From Desulfovibrionales bacterium (lineage in GTDB: Bacteria; Desulfobacterota; Desulfovibrionia; Desulfovibrionales; Desulfomicrobiaceae), in assembly GCA_012729655.1 (NCBI GenBank), contig JAAYCS010000155.1, forward strand, positions 1 through 64,000: a stretch of DNA of 64,000 nucleotides, written 5' to 3'. Both the position numbers and the translations under genes were made by a program. Within the stretch, counting starts at the first letter, position 1, and each line of letters begins with the position of its first letter. Below, piece after piece: positions 31,970-41,193 of this stretch. The notes beneath the pieces are model-generated. The model was not told the origin of the DNA. It saw only the letters and a program-made list of their open reading frames with translations, and made no database searches.

Positions 31970-32815
31970 ATGGCACTCCGTATCGGCAGAATAGACTATC
32001 TCAATATCTGGCATGTCTTCCATCTCCTGGCCGACATCTGCCCGGAAGGACCGGATTTCCTGTACGAACCCGGCCATCCAAGCCATCTCAACAGCAGCCT
32101 GGCGAATGGCACCCTGGACATTTCTCCGTCATCCTCTTTCGAGTACCTGCTCCACGCCGAGAAATACCGGCTTTTGCCTGGAGCCTCCATCAATGCCAGG
32201 AGCGAAGTACAGAGCGTTCTCTTCCTCTCGCCGGTCACTGTCGAGGAGCTGCCCGCCTGGCTGGCCCTCAATCCCGGCCCGGTCTGCCTGACCAAAGCTT
32301 CGGCCACCTCAACGTCACTTCTGCGCGTGCTCTGGTCTCAGAAGTGGAACCTGGCCGAGCCACACTGGCAGGAGGTCGAGCCTGGAACCGGCTTGGCCAC
32401 AGGGCGTCCCTTCCTGGAAATCGGGAACTTGGCCCTGCGCCATTTTGTCCAACCACCTGCAGGATACCATGTCTACGATTTGGCCAGGGAATGGACGAGC
32501 TGGACAGGCCTCCCCGCTGTCTTTGCGGTCTGGATCGTGCGCCGCGGACTGCCGGAACCAGCCAGAAACCTGGTCCGCCGTCTGGGGCAGGGCATCATGA
32601 CCATCACCTCCAGCCTGGAACAGCATTTCGAACGGCTGTGCGGTCTGCCAGAACTTCCGCACTGGCTCAACAGCCCGGAGCTGCTGTGCTATTGGCGGGC
32701 AATGTCCTACGACCTGGGTCCCCAGGAGAGAGCTGGACTGGCCCTATTCGGGGAACGCTGCACGCGTCAGGGCCTCCTCCCCGGCATGCCTGCCTTGAGC
32801 TGGTTCAGTTCCTGA
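31970..32815 (+). CDS. mqnA: Chorismate dehydratase MqnA (futalosine menaquinone pathway)
   Basis: A 281-residue protein of the MqnA family, periplasmic-binding-protein fold used as a soluble enzyme. MqnA dehydrates chorismate to 3-enolpyruvoyl-benzoate, first step of the futalosine route to menaquinone. Seen: RIGRIDYLNIWHVFHLL at the start (family IGxIxYLNxxP), NSSLANGTLDISPSSSFEYL (usually DVxPxSSxEY), LTKASATSTSLLRVL, and LEIGNLALR (family IGDxAL; N for D here). There is no signal peptide. The ribosome site is weak. Menaquinone is the usual quinone of sulfate reducers. Confidence 0.88.
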   Translation: MALRIGRIDYLNIWHVFHLLADICPEGPDFLYEPGHPSHLNSSLANGTLDISPSSSFEYLLHAEKYRLLPGASINARSEVQSVLFLSPVTVEELPAWLALNPGPVCLTKASATSTSLLRVLWSQKWNLAEPHWQEVEPGTGLATGRPFLEIGNLALRHFVQPPAGYHVYDLAREWTSWTGLPAVFAVWIVRRGLPEPARNLVRRLGQGIMTITSSLEQHFERLCGLPELPHWLNSPELLCYWRAMSYDLGPQERAGLALFGERCTRQGLLPGMPALSWFSS

Positions 32816-32965
32816 TCCCCAGTGGCATCGTCACGATGACTTTCCTCGTTCCGGGCCACTTCCTTGCGGACAGTCACGAACAACACCACCCATGACTCCT
32901 TGAGCTGGGCGCTGCGAGCGCATGTGCGCACGCCATTCGGGTTCGGCGCGCCACTCCGGCACGGA

Positions 32966-33733
32966 TCACAACAGATCAAGCAAGTCAGAGTGGATATGCC
33001 CGTTGGTGGCTACGATCATGTGTTCTCCCAATCCATACGGAGCGCCGCCTTCGGCGCTGATCCTGCCGCCAGCCTCTTCCACCAGGAGCCAGCCCGCAGC
33101 CGTGTCCCAGGGTTTGAGCCCGGTTTCATAATAACCGTCAAAACGGCCGCAGGCTGTATAGGCCAAGTCAATGGCTGCAGACCCCATCCGCCTGATGCCA
33201 CGGGAGGCAAGAAGGACCCGCTTCAGGCGGTCACAGATCTGATCCACTTCCGTATAAAAAGAGTAAGGAAATCCGGTGGCGATGAGGCTTGACTGCATGT
33301 CTGTCGCGCTGCTGACGACCACCTTCTCGCCGTTCAAAAACGAACCCTGACCGCGCACGGCCCAGAACAGCTCATGGAGCATGGGCACATGCACAGCGCC
33401 CAGGACCACTTGGCCGCTGCGCCACAGGGCCACGGACACCGCAACCATGGGCAGGCCGTGGGCATAGTTGGTCGTCCCATCCACAGGGTCAACGATCCAG
33501 GTCAGTTCTCCGGGTTCCAGGGAGGTGTGCGATTCCTCCGCCAGGACAGTGGATCCAGAGACAAGCCTCGGCAGGGCGTCACGCAGCAGGACCTCCACTG
33601 CCAGGTCAGTCTGGGTGAGGAGATCAATGCGGCCTTTGTGCATGATCTGTTTCGTTTCACCCCACTGCCCCCGGACCAAATTTCCGGCGGCCTGCATGCA
33701 GGCCAGAAATCCGTTCACCAATTCGTTGCCCAT
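32966..33733 (-). CDS. suhB: Inositol monophosphatase family protein
   Basis: A 255-residue magnesium-dependent phosphatase of the IMPase/SuhB family. Metal-site motifs in order: VLAEESH (first Glu), WIVDPVDGTTNYAHG (D-P-x-D-G-T) and GLKPWDTAAGWLLVEEAGG (W-D-x-A-A-G). Likely substrates are inositol or related sugar monophosphates; SuhB also contacts RNA polymerase in E. coli, so a regulatory role is possible. ATG 33733 has GGAGG six bases upstream. Single-gene unit, divergent from the hydantoinase gene. Confidence 0.92.
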   Translation of the reverse strand: MGNELVNGFLACMQAAGNLVRGQWGETKQIMHKGRIDLLTQTDLAVEVLLRDALPRLVSGSTVLAEESHTSLEPGELTWIVDPVDGTTNYAHGLPMVAVSVALWRSGQVVLGAVHVPMLHELFWAVRGQGSFLNGEKVVVSSATDMQSSLIATGFPYSFYTEVDQICDRLKRVLLASRGIRRMGSAAIDLAYTACGRFDGYYETGLKPWDTAAGWLLVEEAGGRISAEGGAPYGLGEHMIVATNGHIHSDLLDLL

Positions 33734-33951
33734 GATTTTCCTCCATCTCTGGAATTCTGCTTGCGCTTCGCCCGCTCAAGGGTAAATATTGAATTTGAAG
33801 AGCACTTTTCCTCTGTTCCTGTTTGTCCTGCCTCACGGCCCTCTCGGAGGCAAGGACGAAGCAAAAGTCGGTATAATCGCAAGCTTTTTCGTCGAGACCC
33901 AGGAAAATCGTCACACGCCGCTGCTAACCGTCAGCCGCAAGGGTAGGTTGT

Positions 33952-35613
33952 ATGCTTATCGGTATCGATGTCGGAGGAACCCATACAGACGGCGTCTGCA
34001 TGAGAGACGGACGCGTGGAGGCCATGGTCAAGGTCCCCACGGACCATGACAATCTTCTGGCCACCATTTCGGAAGCACTTCATTCCATCCTGAAGGACTG
34101 TACTGGTGCACAGATTCGCACCATCAACCTGAGCACTACCCTGTCCACAAACGCCATTGTCACGGGCCGGACCGAAAAAGTGGGCATGTTCGTCATCCCC
34201 GGACCTGGAATAGATGCCCGCTCCTATGCGCTGGGCGACCAGTACCACATCCTGTCCGGCTGCACAGACCATCGTGGGGCAGTTTCCGCCAAGGCGAGGG
34301 TCGAATTCGTCAAGCCCCTGGCCGCCAAGTGCCGTGAAGAAGATATCCGGGTCTACGGTGTGGTGGGCAAGTTCTGCACCCGCAACCCAGAACAGGAACT
34401 GGCCATCTCCGGAGCCCTGGCCCCCCAGGCCGATTTCATCTCCCAGGGTCATCGTGTGTCTGAAGCGCTCAATTTCGGGCGCCGCATCAGCACCGCATAC
34501 TACAATTCCGCTGTCTGGCGCACGTTCAACAACTTTGCCAACGCCCTGGAGCAGAGCGTGCGGAACCTAAACCTCCAGTCCGACATCAACATCGTCAAGG
34601 CTGACGGTGGGACCATGCCCATCCGCCTGGCCCGGGAGATTCCGGTTCAATCCATCTTTTCCGGCCCGGCAGCCTCTGTCATGGGTATCCTGAGCACGGT
34701 GCCGGTGTCCGAGGACGCCTTGATCCTGGACATCGGCGGCACGACGACAGATATAGCCGTGCTCCTGAACGGAATCCCGCTCCTGGAACGCGACGGCATT
34801 TCCATCGGCGAGCACCAGACCCTCGTCCGCGCCCTGAAGGTGGAGTCCATCGGCATCGGTGGAGACTCGTTCATTTGCTCCCGCGGTGGCCACCTGCAGG
34901 TGGGACCGGATCGCCACGGTCCGTGCATGGCCGCTGGAGGACCTTCCCCGGCCCTGATGGATGCCATGAACATCCTGGGTTACGCATCTTTTGGAGATCG
35001 CGAGCGGTCGGCCAGAGGCATCAAGGAAGTGGCCATGGCCCAGGGCCTGTCGGCCAGGGAATGCGCAGAACAGGCTGTGGACCTAGCCATGACGCTCCTG
35101 AAGAAAAAAGTCGATGCCTTTCTGGCGGCCATCAATGCACGGCCAGTGTACACCATTCAGGAAATCCTGGAAGACCGCATGGTCAAGCCCAAAAGCATTC
35201 TGCTCATCGGTGGACCGGCCGAGGCCATGGTGCCTCTGCTGGAGCAAAAGTTCTCCCTGCCAGCCATCGCCCCTCAATTCAGCCAGGTTGCCAACGCCAT
35301 CGGGGCCTGCCTGACTCGGCCGACCCAGTCCCTGGTCCTGACCGCGGACACCTCCCGCGGCAGATTCACCGTGCCAGGCCTGGGTATCCACAAGACAGTC
35401 AAACGGACATACACGCTGGAAGAAGCCGTGCACGACGCAACCACCCTGTTGCGGTCCGAACTGGACCGTCAGGGCATTCCGGCCGAGGACGGGGATATCC
35501 AGGTCATTGAGGCCGATGCCTTTAACATGGTTGAAGGCCACTACACCATCGGCCGCAACATCCGCGTCCGCTGTCAGATGCGGCCCGGAGTCATCACCAC
35601 CCTGGCTTCCTAG
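33952..35613 (+). CDS. Hydantoinase/oxoprolinase (HyuA) family protein
   Basis: A 553-residue ASKHA-fold protein. The N-terminal phosphate loop is IGIDVGGTHTDG, then LSTTLSTNAIVTGR, FSGPAASVMGI, LDIGGTTTDIAVL and GGDSF, all hallmarks of the HyuA/acetone carboxylase beta family. These proteins use ATP to activate cyclic amides or small ketones, normally with a HyuB-type partner that is missing here. The next gene, an HDAC-fold hydrolase, begins 14 bp downstream, so the two probably act in one pathway (inference). A GGTAGG site precedes ATG 33952. Confidence 0.88.
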   Translation: MLIGIDVGGTHTDGVCMRDGRVEAMVKVPTDHDNLLATISEALHSILKDCTGAQIRTINLSTTLSTNAIVTGRTEKVGMFVIPGPGIDARSYALGDQYHILSGCTDHRGAVSAKARVEFVKPLAAKCREEDIRVYGVVGKFCTRNPEQELAISGALAPQADFISQGHRVSEALNFGRRISTAYYNSAVWRTFNNFANALEQSVRNLNLQSDINIVKADGGTMPIRLAREIPVQSIFSGPAASVMGILSTVPVSEDALILDIGGTTTDIAVLLNGIPLLERDGISIGEHQTLVRALKVESIGIGGDSFICSRGGHLQVGPDRHGPCMAAGGPSPALMDAMNILGYASFGDRERSARGIKEVAMAQGLSARECAEQAVDLAMTLLKKKVDAFLAAINARPVYTIQEILEDRMVKPKSILLIGGPAEAMVPLLEQKFSLPAIAPQFSQVANAIGACLTRPTQSLVLTADTSRGRFTVPGLGIHKTVKRTYTLEEAVHDATTLLRSELDRQGIPAEDGDIQVIEADAFNMVEGHYTIGRNIRVRCQMRPGVITTLAS

Positions 35614-35627
35614 CTTTCGGAGGGACC

Positions 35628-36935
35628 ATGCTCAAAGCACAATCACGCCTTGGCATCATCTTTTTTCCGGCTTTCGACTGGGCCATCTCTGCCACCCATC
35701 CCGAACGGGAGGAGCGACTCCTGTACACCCAGGACCAGTTCAAGGAAGAAGGGATCTTCGACATCGATGGCATCGCTGAATATCGCCCCCTCATTGCCGA
35801 AGAGAAGGACATCCTGCGCGCCCATTTCTGCTTTCCCGATGTGGCCTCGGTGTGTACCAATTCGCATCTCATTTCGGCCGGCGGTGTCATCCGTGCGGCA
35901 AAGCTGGTCATGGAAAAGGAGCGTGAACGGGCCTTTGCCGTGGTCCGCCCCCCCGGACACCACGCCATGCGCACGGTCCACGGCAGCCGCGGGTTCTGCA
36001 ACGTGAACATCGAGGCTGTCATGATCGAATGGATCCGCGAACACTACGGCAACCTGCGCGTTGCCGTGGTCGACACGGACTGTCACCATGGCGACGGGAC
36101 CCAGGATATCTACTGGCATGACCCCGATGTGCTGTTTATTTCCCTGCACCAGGACGGCCGCACCCTCTATCCCGGGACGGGCTTTCCCTCGGAATCGGGC
36201 GGCCCCAAGGCCCTGGGCCGGACCATCAACATACCCATGCCTCCGCGAACGTCCGATGACGGATATCTGATGACCGTGAAAAACATTGTCATGCCCATTT
36301 TGGACCACTTCAAGCCTGACCTGATCATTAATTCCGCCGGCCAGGACAACCATTTTTCGGACCCCATCACCAACATGAACTTCACGGCCCAGGGCTATGC
36401 AAAATTGACCGCCATGCTCAAACCGGACATTGCCGTGCTGGAGGGCGGATACGCCATCAAAGGGGCATTGCCCTATGTCAATCTGGGCATCAGCCTGGCC
36501 CTGGCCGGGGTGGACTTTTCAGCCGTGCAGGAGCCGGAATTGGATCGGGACCGGATTCGCGAGCAGCAATCGACCATGGACTACCTCAAGGCCCTGTGCG
36601 ATCAGCTCCCAGAGGTTTACTTCAATCCCAGACCTGTCGACGTGGTTCGGGAGGGCGGATATTTCGTCCGCCGCAGGTCCATCTACTACGACACGGACGA
36701 CATCACGGAAACCCAGGTCGAACGCGTCAAGGACTGCCCTCATTGTCCCGGCCTGATCATCACCGAGTCCGAAACTGCGCAGACCCCGAGATCCCTGGGG
36801 CTGTATGTTCCTGTGCAGGGCTGCGACCTGTGCAGTCAGGAGGCTGAAGAGCGCTTCTCCAAAGGCCGACAGGCTGGATTTGCCCATGTCCAACTTTCGG
36901 ATCGGATCGCCAAAAAGTACACGTACATAAAATAA
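35628..36935 (+). CDS. Histone deacetylase-fold hydrolase with C-terminal Cys motifs
   Basis: A 435-residue member of the HDAC/acetylpolyamine amidohydrolase/AcuC superfamily, zinc-dependent deacetylases. Catalytic elements: RPPGHHA (tandem His), VVDTDCHHGDGTQ (Asp-x-Asp context and zinc His), the second Asp region SAGQDNHFSDP and LEGGYAIKG. The last 100 residues add CPHCPG and GCDLCSQEAEE, two Cys pairs that could form a zinc ribbon; the typical family member ends before this. GGAGGGACC precedes ATG 35628. Co-transcribed with the HyuA-like gene; possible substrates are acetylated amines or amides (inference). Confidence 0.9.
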   Translation: MLKAQSRLGIIFFPAFDWAISATHPEREERLLYTQDQFKEEGIFDIDGIAEYRPLIAEEKDILRAHFCFPDVASVCTNSHLISAGGVIRAAKLVMEKERERAFAVVRPPGHHAMRTVHGSRGFCNVNIEAVMIEWIREHYGNLRVAVVDTDCHHGDGTQDIYWHDPDVLFISLHQDGRTLYPGTGFPSESGGPKALGRTINIPMPPRTSDDGYLMTVKNIVMPILDHFKPDLIINSAGQDNHFSDPITNMNFTAQGYAKLTAMLKPDIAVLEGGYAIKGALPYVNLGISLALAGVDFSAVQEPELDRDRIREQQSTMDYLKALCDQLPEVYFNPRPVDVVREGGYFVRRRSIYYDTDDITETQVERVKDCPHCPGLIITESETAQTPRSLGLYVPVQGCDLCSQEAEERFSKGRQAGFAHVQLSDRIAKKYTYIK

Positions 36936-36941
36936 CCGATT

Positions 36942-36969
36942 CCCGGGCATGGGAGCACCCATGCCCGGG
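36942..36969. terminator. Perfect 12-bp stem-loop after the HDAC gene
   Basis: CCCGGGCATGGG and CCCATGCCCGGG enclose an AGCA loop seven bases after the stop. It has no T-run, so it may act as a transcription stop aided by Rho or as a 3' stability element. Confidence 0.65.
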
Positions 36970-37039
36970 CTTCCCCACACCTTCAACCCTCGCCTTTTTA
37001 CCCGACCTTGTCATCCTCTTGCCACAAATGATTCCAGAA

Positions 37040-37059
37040 TGTTACAAATTGTTGACAAG
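37040..37059 (+). promoter_or_regulatory. Tandem repeat before the phosphate uptake pair (Pho-box-like)
   Basis: TGTTACAAAT and TGTTGACAAG stand head to tail with a 10-bp period, about 120 bp before the DUF47 gene. Phosphate-regulated promoters use spaced TGT-based direct repeats with an 11-bp period, so the match is partial. A possible -35/-10 pair, TTGCCT and TAAATT spaced by 17 bp, follows at 37065-37093. Confidence 0.3.
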
Positions 37060-37177
37060 AGTTATTGCCTCAATTGAACCAACGAGATAAATTCCTACGC
37101 GTCGGCTGCTTGTCGCGTTGATCCCTGGGGATGGCAGACAACCCGGCCGGACCAACCCCAACACCGGAGAAACGCGC

Positions 37178-37807
37178 ATGGCTTTTTCCCTCTTCCCCAA
37201 GAACATCCATTTTTTCGAACTGCTGCTCAAACAGAACGGCATATTGAAGGAAACCTCCCTCGAGTTGATGAAAATCCTGGACGACTTCAGTTGCGTTGAC
37301 GCAGGATGCCGGAGCGTCACCCTGCTGGAGGCCGAGGGCGACGAACTCTGCCGGGAAATAGCCCGCCTGCTCTCCCAGACCTTCATCACCCCCATCGATC
37401 GCGAAGACATCTACCGCCTGAATCTGGCCCAGGAGGACTCCATCAACTATATCACGGCCATCGCTTCGCGTTTGCGGCTGTATGGGTTCGATCATATCCG
37501 CTTTCCAGCACGCAAGATGGCCCGCAACATCCGTGACATGGTCGGTGTTACGGGCGACATGCTCAGTTGTCTGCAAACAAAAAAAGATGTCACCGCCCAG
37601 ATCCGGAAGATGAAGAGTCTCAAAGTCGAGTGCGAAATGCTCTTCTCCACGGGCTTGGCTGAACTGCAGGACCAGGATGTGCCTGATACGAAAGAAGTCA
37701 TCAACATCATGCGCTGGTCCCAGGTCTATGACCGTTTCGAGATGGCCATCGAGCGGATCGATGACCTGGCTGACGCCATTGAAGAAGTGGTGCTGAAAAA
37801 TGCTTGA
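37178..37807 (+). CDS. DUF47 (PhoU-like) protein
   Basis: A 209-residue all-helical DUF47 protein: starts LFPKNIHFFELLLKQ, then long helices with the FITPIDREDIYRL motif of the family. DUF47 proteins resemble PhoU and are encoded next to PiT carriers, which they are thought to regulate. The gene overlaps the carrier gene by 8 bp, so the two are translationally coupled. ATG 37178 is preceded by GGAGA; a longer frame exists upstream but without a ribosome site or family similarity. Confidence 0.9.
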   Translation: MAFSLFPKNIHFFELLLKQNGILKETSLELMKILDDFSCVDAGCRSVTLLEAEGDELCREIARLLSQTFITPIDREDIYRLNLAQEDSINYITAIASRLRLYGFDHIRFPARKMARNIRDMVGVTGDMLSCLQTKKDVTAQIRKMKSLKVECEMLFSTGLAELQDQDVPDTKEVINIMRWSQVYDRFEMAIERIDDLADAIEEVVLKNA

Positions 37808-38810
37808 AATCCCCCTTCTCCTTGCCGTCATAGTCCTGGTGGCCCTGGTCTTTGACTTCACGAATGGGGCCCATGACTGCGCCAACGCCATCGCCACAGT
37901 GGTGTCCACCAAGGTCATGTCCCCGCGCACGGCCGTCATGATGGCCGCCGTCCTGAATCTGGTCGGAGCGCTGCTGGGCGAAGAGGTGGCCCATACACTG
38001 GGTTCAGGCATCATCAACACGGACATGGTCATGGGCTGTCAGGCCCTGGTCTTGGCCGCGCTCATCGGGGCCATCGCCTGGAACCTGATCACCTGGTACT
38101 TCGGCATCCCCTCTTCCTCCTCCCATGCCCTCATCGGCGGACTCATCGGCGCAGCCATCAGCCACGCTGGTCTGTCCTCCCTGCACGCCATCTCCATCGT
38201 CAAGAAGGTCCTGCTGCCCCTGGTTCTCTCACCCCTGGCAGGATTTGTTGTCAGCTACATGGTCATGGCCATGATCATGTTCCTTTTCTGGCGGACCAAC
38301 CGGCGCAGCGTTTCCCGGTATTTCGAGAAACTGCAGATTTTGTCCTCGGCCTTCATGGCCACCAGCCACGGCCTCAATGACGCCCAGAAAACCATGGGTG
38401 TCATCACCCTGGCCCTCTTCCTTTTCCACAAGATCGACACGATCCATGTCCCGCTATGGGTCAAACTGGCCTGCGCCACGGCCATGGCCATGGGCACAGC
38501 CATGGGCGGATGGAAAATAGTCAAGACCATGGGGCACAAGATCTTCAAGCTTGAGCCCGTGCATGGTTTCGCCGCAGAAACCTCCGCTGCCATGGTCATC
38601 ACAGGGGCCTCCCTCATCGGAGCCCCCATTTCCACGACCCACACCATCAGCGCCTGCGTTTTCGGAGTCGGCGCGACCAAACGCCTTTCCGCCGTGCGCT
38701 GGGGAATCGCAGGAAACCTGATCGTGGCCTGGATTCTGACCATCCCGGCCTCGGCCAGCATAGCGGGGTTCTGTTTTCTGCTCTTCAAGGTGGCCGGCAT
38801 CGCCGACTGA
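37800..38810 (+). CDS. pit: PiT-family inorganic phosphate permease
   Basis: A 336-residue membrane protein with about ten spans and both copies of the PiT signature: FDFTNGAHDCANAIA near the N-terminus and ATSHGLNDAQKTMG at about residue 180. GIPSSSSHALIGG and PISTTHTISACVFG are the paired family motifs. It imports phosphate (often as metal-phosphate) with protons or sodium. Translationally coupled to the DUF47 gene. The TPP riboswitch begins 48 bp after the stop. Confidence 0.95.
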   Translation: MLEIPLLLAVIVLVALVFDFTNGAHDCANAIATVVSTKVMSPRTAVMMAAVLNLVGALLGEEVAHTLGSGIINTDMVMGCQALVLAALIGAIAWNLITWYFGIPSSSSHALIGGLIGAAISHAGLSSLHAISIVKKVLLPLVLSPLAGFVVSYMVMAMIMFLFWRTNRRSVSRYFEKLQILSSAFMATSHGLNDAQKTMGVITLALFLFHKIDTIHVPLWVKLACATAMAMGTAMGGWKIVKTMGHKIFKLEPVHGFAAETSAAMVITGASLIGAPISTTHTISACVFGVGATKRLSAVRWGIAGNLIVAWILTIPASASIAGFCFLLFKVAGIAD

Positions 38811-38858
38811 AGAATCGGCTTTACAAATCAAGCCGCCGCATCTAAAAAGTCTATACAA

Positions 38859-38948
38859 ATGCTGGGGGAGCCCGCCAGGGCTGAGAGGGGAGTCGCATTC
38901 CCGACCCTTTGAACCTGACGCAGTTCATGCTGCCGGAGGGAAGCTGGT
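38859..38948 (+). promoter_or_regulatory. TPP (thiamine pyrophosphate) riboswitch
   Basis: The THI-box consensus is plain. GCTGGGGGAGCCC leads into GGGCTGAGAGGGG, then ACCCTTTGAACCTGA and the 3' part GCTGCCGGAGGGAAGCTGG. It folds as the thiamine pyrophosphate aptamer, with P1 closing at the two GCTGG-type flanks. An intrinsic terminator 24 bp downstream points to transcriptional attenuation of the thiSGHFE operon when the vitamin is plentiful. Confidence 0.95.
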
Positions 38949-38971
38949 TCAGATCCAAGACCTTCACAACG

Positions 38972-38999
38972 AACCGCGCCCCTGGCGCGGTTTTTTTGT
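38972..38999 (+). terminator. Riboswitch-controlled intrinsic terminator
   Basis: AACCGCGCC and GGCGCGGTT pair around a CCT loop and run into seven T residues, immediately downstream of the TPP aptamer and 33 bp before thiS. This is the expression platform. Confidence 0.9.
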
Positions 39000-39031
39000 G
39001 CGCGCGTCAAAAAACGATCCCGGAGGAAACA

Positions 39032-39232
39032 ATGCGTGTCATTGTCAACGGACGAGAAATGATGCTTGATGGAGGGCTTAGCCTGCGTGATCTCATCGCT
39101 TCGGTGCATGCGGACCCTGCCGTGGTGGTGGCCGAGCTGAACAGGAATATCGTGCCCAGCTCGGCGTTCTCCGAAACCATGCTGCAGGACGGGGACAGGG
39201 TGGAACTCCTGAGCTTTGTCGGCGGGGGATGA
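39032..39232 (+). CDS. thiS: Sulfur carrier protein ThiS
   Basis: A 66-residue ubiquitin-fold carrier starting MRVIVNGREMML and ending FVGGG; the C-terminal Gly-Gly is adenylated by ThiF and then thiocarboxylated to donate sulfur for the thiazole ring. ATG 39032 has GGAGG five bases upstream. First gene of the thiamine operon, directly under riboswitch control. Confidence 0.95.
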   Translation: MRVIVNGREMMLDGGLSLRDLIASVHADPAVVVAELNRNIVPSSAFSETMLQDGDRVELLSFVGGG

Positions 39233-39292
39233 ACCGATACCCGTAATTCTCCCCTGACCACCACTTTTTGACCGCAAGTCGCAAGGATTGAT

Positions 39293-40084
39293 ATGGAACA
39301 GACCGATACATTCGAACTCGGCGGGCGGGCCCTGACCAGCCGCCTTTTCACCGGAACCGGCAAATACGGCGACGATGGCCTCATCCCGGCCGTATGCGAA
39401 GCCTCAGGCTCCCAGGTCATCACCGTTGCCCTCCGTCGGGTTGATCTCGACAAAGGAGCGGACAACGTCATGCGCCATATCCCCGGTCACATGACCCTCC
39501 TGCCCAACACCTCCGGCGCGCGCACCGCGGACGAGGCCGTGCGCATCGCGCGCCTTGCCAGAGCAATGGGCTGCGGCAACTGGATCAAGATCGAGGTCAT
39601 CTCGGACAACCGCTATCTTCTGCCCGACGGATACGAAACAGTCAGGGCCACGGAAATTCTGGCCCGGGAGGGCTTTGTTGTCCTGCCGTACATGAACCCG
39701 GACCTCTATGTGGCCCGCTCCCTGGCAAACGCCGGAGCCGCGGCCATCATGCCCCTGGGCGCCCCCATCGGGACCAACCGGGGGCTGAGAACCGAAGAGA
39801 TGATCCGCATCCTGATCGAGGAAATGTCCCTGCCCATCATCGTCGACGCCGGCATCGGCACCCCGAGTCAGGCCTGCCAAGCCATGGAAATGGGCGCACA
39901 TGCCTGCCTGGTCAACACCGCCATCGCCACCGCAGCCGATCCCATAGGCATGGCCCGTGCTTTTGGCCAGGCGGTTCAGGCCGGGCGCAGGGCCTACCTC
40001 GCCGGGTTGGGTTCGGTAGCCGCCCTGGCCCGGGCCTCCTCGCCCTTGACTGGATTTCTGGATCAGGAGGAGGGCGGCATATGA
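39293..40084 (+). CDS. thiG: Thiazole synthase ThiG
   Basis: A 263-residue (beta/alpha)8 enzyme that builds the thiazole phosphate of thiamine from deoxyxylulose 5-phosphate, dehydroglycine and ThiS thiocarboxylate. Motifs: [49 protein letters not shown] (Schiff-base Lys), [13 protein letters not shown] and [11 protein letters not shown]. It starts 60 bp after thiS with AAGGA upstream and overlaps thiH by 4 bp. Confidence 0.95.
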   Translation: MEQTDTFELGGRALTSRLFTGTGKYGDDGLIPAVCEASGSQVITVALRRVDLDKGADNVMRHIPGHMTLLPNTSGARTADEAVRIARLARAMGCGNWIKIEVISDNRYLLPDGYETVRATEILAREGFVVLPYMNPDLYVARSLANAGAAAIMPLGAPIGTNRGLRTEEMIRILIEEMSLPIIVDAGIGTPSQACQAMEMGAHACLVNTAIATAADPIGMARAFGQAVQAGRRAYLAGLGSVAALARASSPLTGFLDQEEGGI

Positions 40085-41193
40085 CCTTCCTGCCTGAAGC
40101 CCTGCATCTGGCCACATACCCCCTGGAGGGCAGTTTCCAGAAGGTGGACGGAAACGAGGTTCTTCGCGCCATCGGCCGGGATTCCCTCACCGCCGAGGGA
40201 TTCCTGGCCCTGCTCTCCCCGGCAGCCTCACCCCATCTCGAAGCCATGGCCTCCCGTGCGCGGGATCTGACCATGCGCCATTTCGGCCGGACAGTGAGCC
40301 TTTTCACCCCTCTCTACCTTTCCAATCACTGCGCCAACCATTGCCGCTACTGCGGTTTCGCGGCCAGGAACACCATCCCGCGCACCCAGCTGAACCTGGA
40401 AGAAGTCCGAGCCGAGGGTGAAGCAATAGCGGCCACCGGACTGAAGCAGATTCTCCTCCTGACCGGCGAAGCCCCGCACAAGGCCGGGGTGGACTATCTG
40501 GAGGCCTGCGTCGCGGTGCTGAGGCCCCTGTTTCCCTCCATCGCCATCGAGGTCTTTCCCATGGAAACAGAGGACTATGCCCGGCTGGTCCGAGCCGGGG
40601 TGGACGGACTGACGGTCTTCCAGGAAACCTACGATCCCGAGCTCTACGCCCAGCTCCATCCAGCCGGCCCCAAGAGGGATTTCGTCTTCCGTTTGAACAC
40701 GCCCCAGCGCGGTGCCGAGGCGGGCATGCGCATCGTCAATATTGGCGCACTGCTCGGCCTTTCAGACTGGCGGCGTGAGATCTTCGCCACCGGCCTGCAC
40801 GCAGCCTGGCTGCAACGGCAATATCCAGGCGTGGACATAGCCGTGTCCCTGCCCCGTATGCGTCCTCATGCCGGGGACTTCGAACCCGCCTGCGTGGTTT
40901 CGGATCGCGACCTTGTCCAGGCCATGACCGCGTTGCGTATCTTTCTCCCCAGGCTGTCCGTCACGATCTCGACCCGCGAAACGCCGCGCTTCCGGGACAA
41001 CATTCTGCCTCTGGGCGTGACCCGCATGTCCGCCGGGGTCAGCACGGCCGTGGGAGGACACGCCAAGCCCGCAGAAACCGGGCAGTTCGAGATCTCCGAC
41101 GGCCGCAGCGTGGCCGAGGTCTGCCAAGTGCTCCGGGCCAGGGGCTACCAGCCTGTCTTCAAGGACTGGGAACCCCTGGAGGCGTCGGCGTGA
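40081..41193 (+). CDS. thiH: 2-iminoacetate synthase ThiH
   Basis: A 370-residue radical SAM tyrosine lyase making dehydroglycine (2-iminoacetate) from tyrosine, the anaerobic alternative to the oxygen-dependent ThiO. The cluster motif is CANHCRYC (C-x3-C-x2-C), in [19 protein letters not shown]-type sequence; later come [27 protein letters not shown] and the C-terminal [24 protein letters not shown] region. Overlaps thiG by 4 bp and thiF by 4 bp. Confidence 0.95.
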   Translation: MTFLPEALHLATYPLEGSFQKVDGNEVLRAIGRDSLTAEGFLALLSPAASPHLEAMASRARDLTMRHFGRTVSLFTPLYLSNHCANHCRYCGFAARNTIPRTQLNLEEVRAEGEAIAATGLKQILLLTGEAPHKAGVDYLEACVAVLRPLFPSIAIEVFPMETEDYARLVRAGVDGLTVFQETYDPELYAQLHPAGPKRDFVFRLNTPQRGAEAGMRIVNIGALLGLSDWRREIFATGLHAAWLQRQYPGVDIAVSLPRMRPHAGDFEPACVVSDRDLVQAMTALRIFLPRLSVTISTRETPRFRDNILPLGVTRMSAGVSTAVGGHAKPAETGQFEISDGRSVAEVCQVLRARGYQPVFKDWEPLEASA

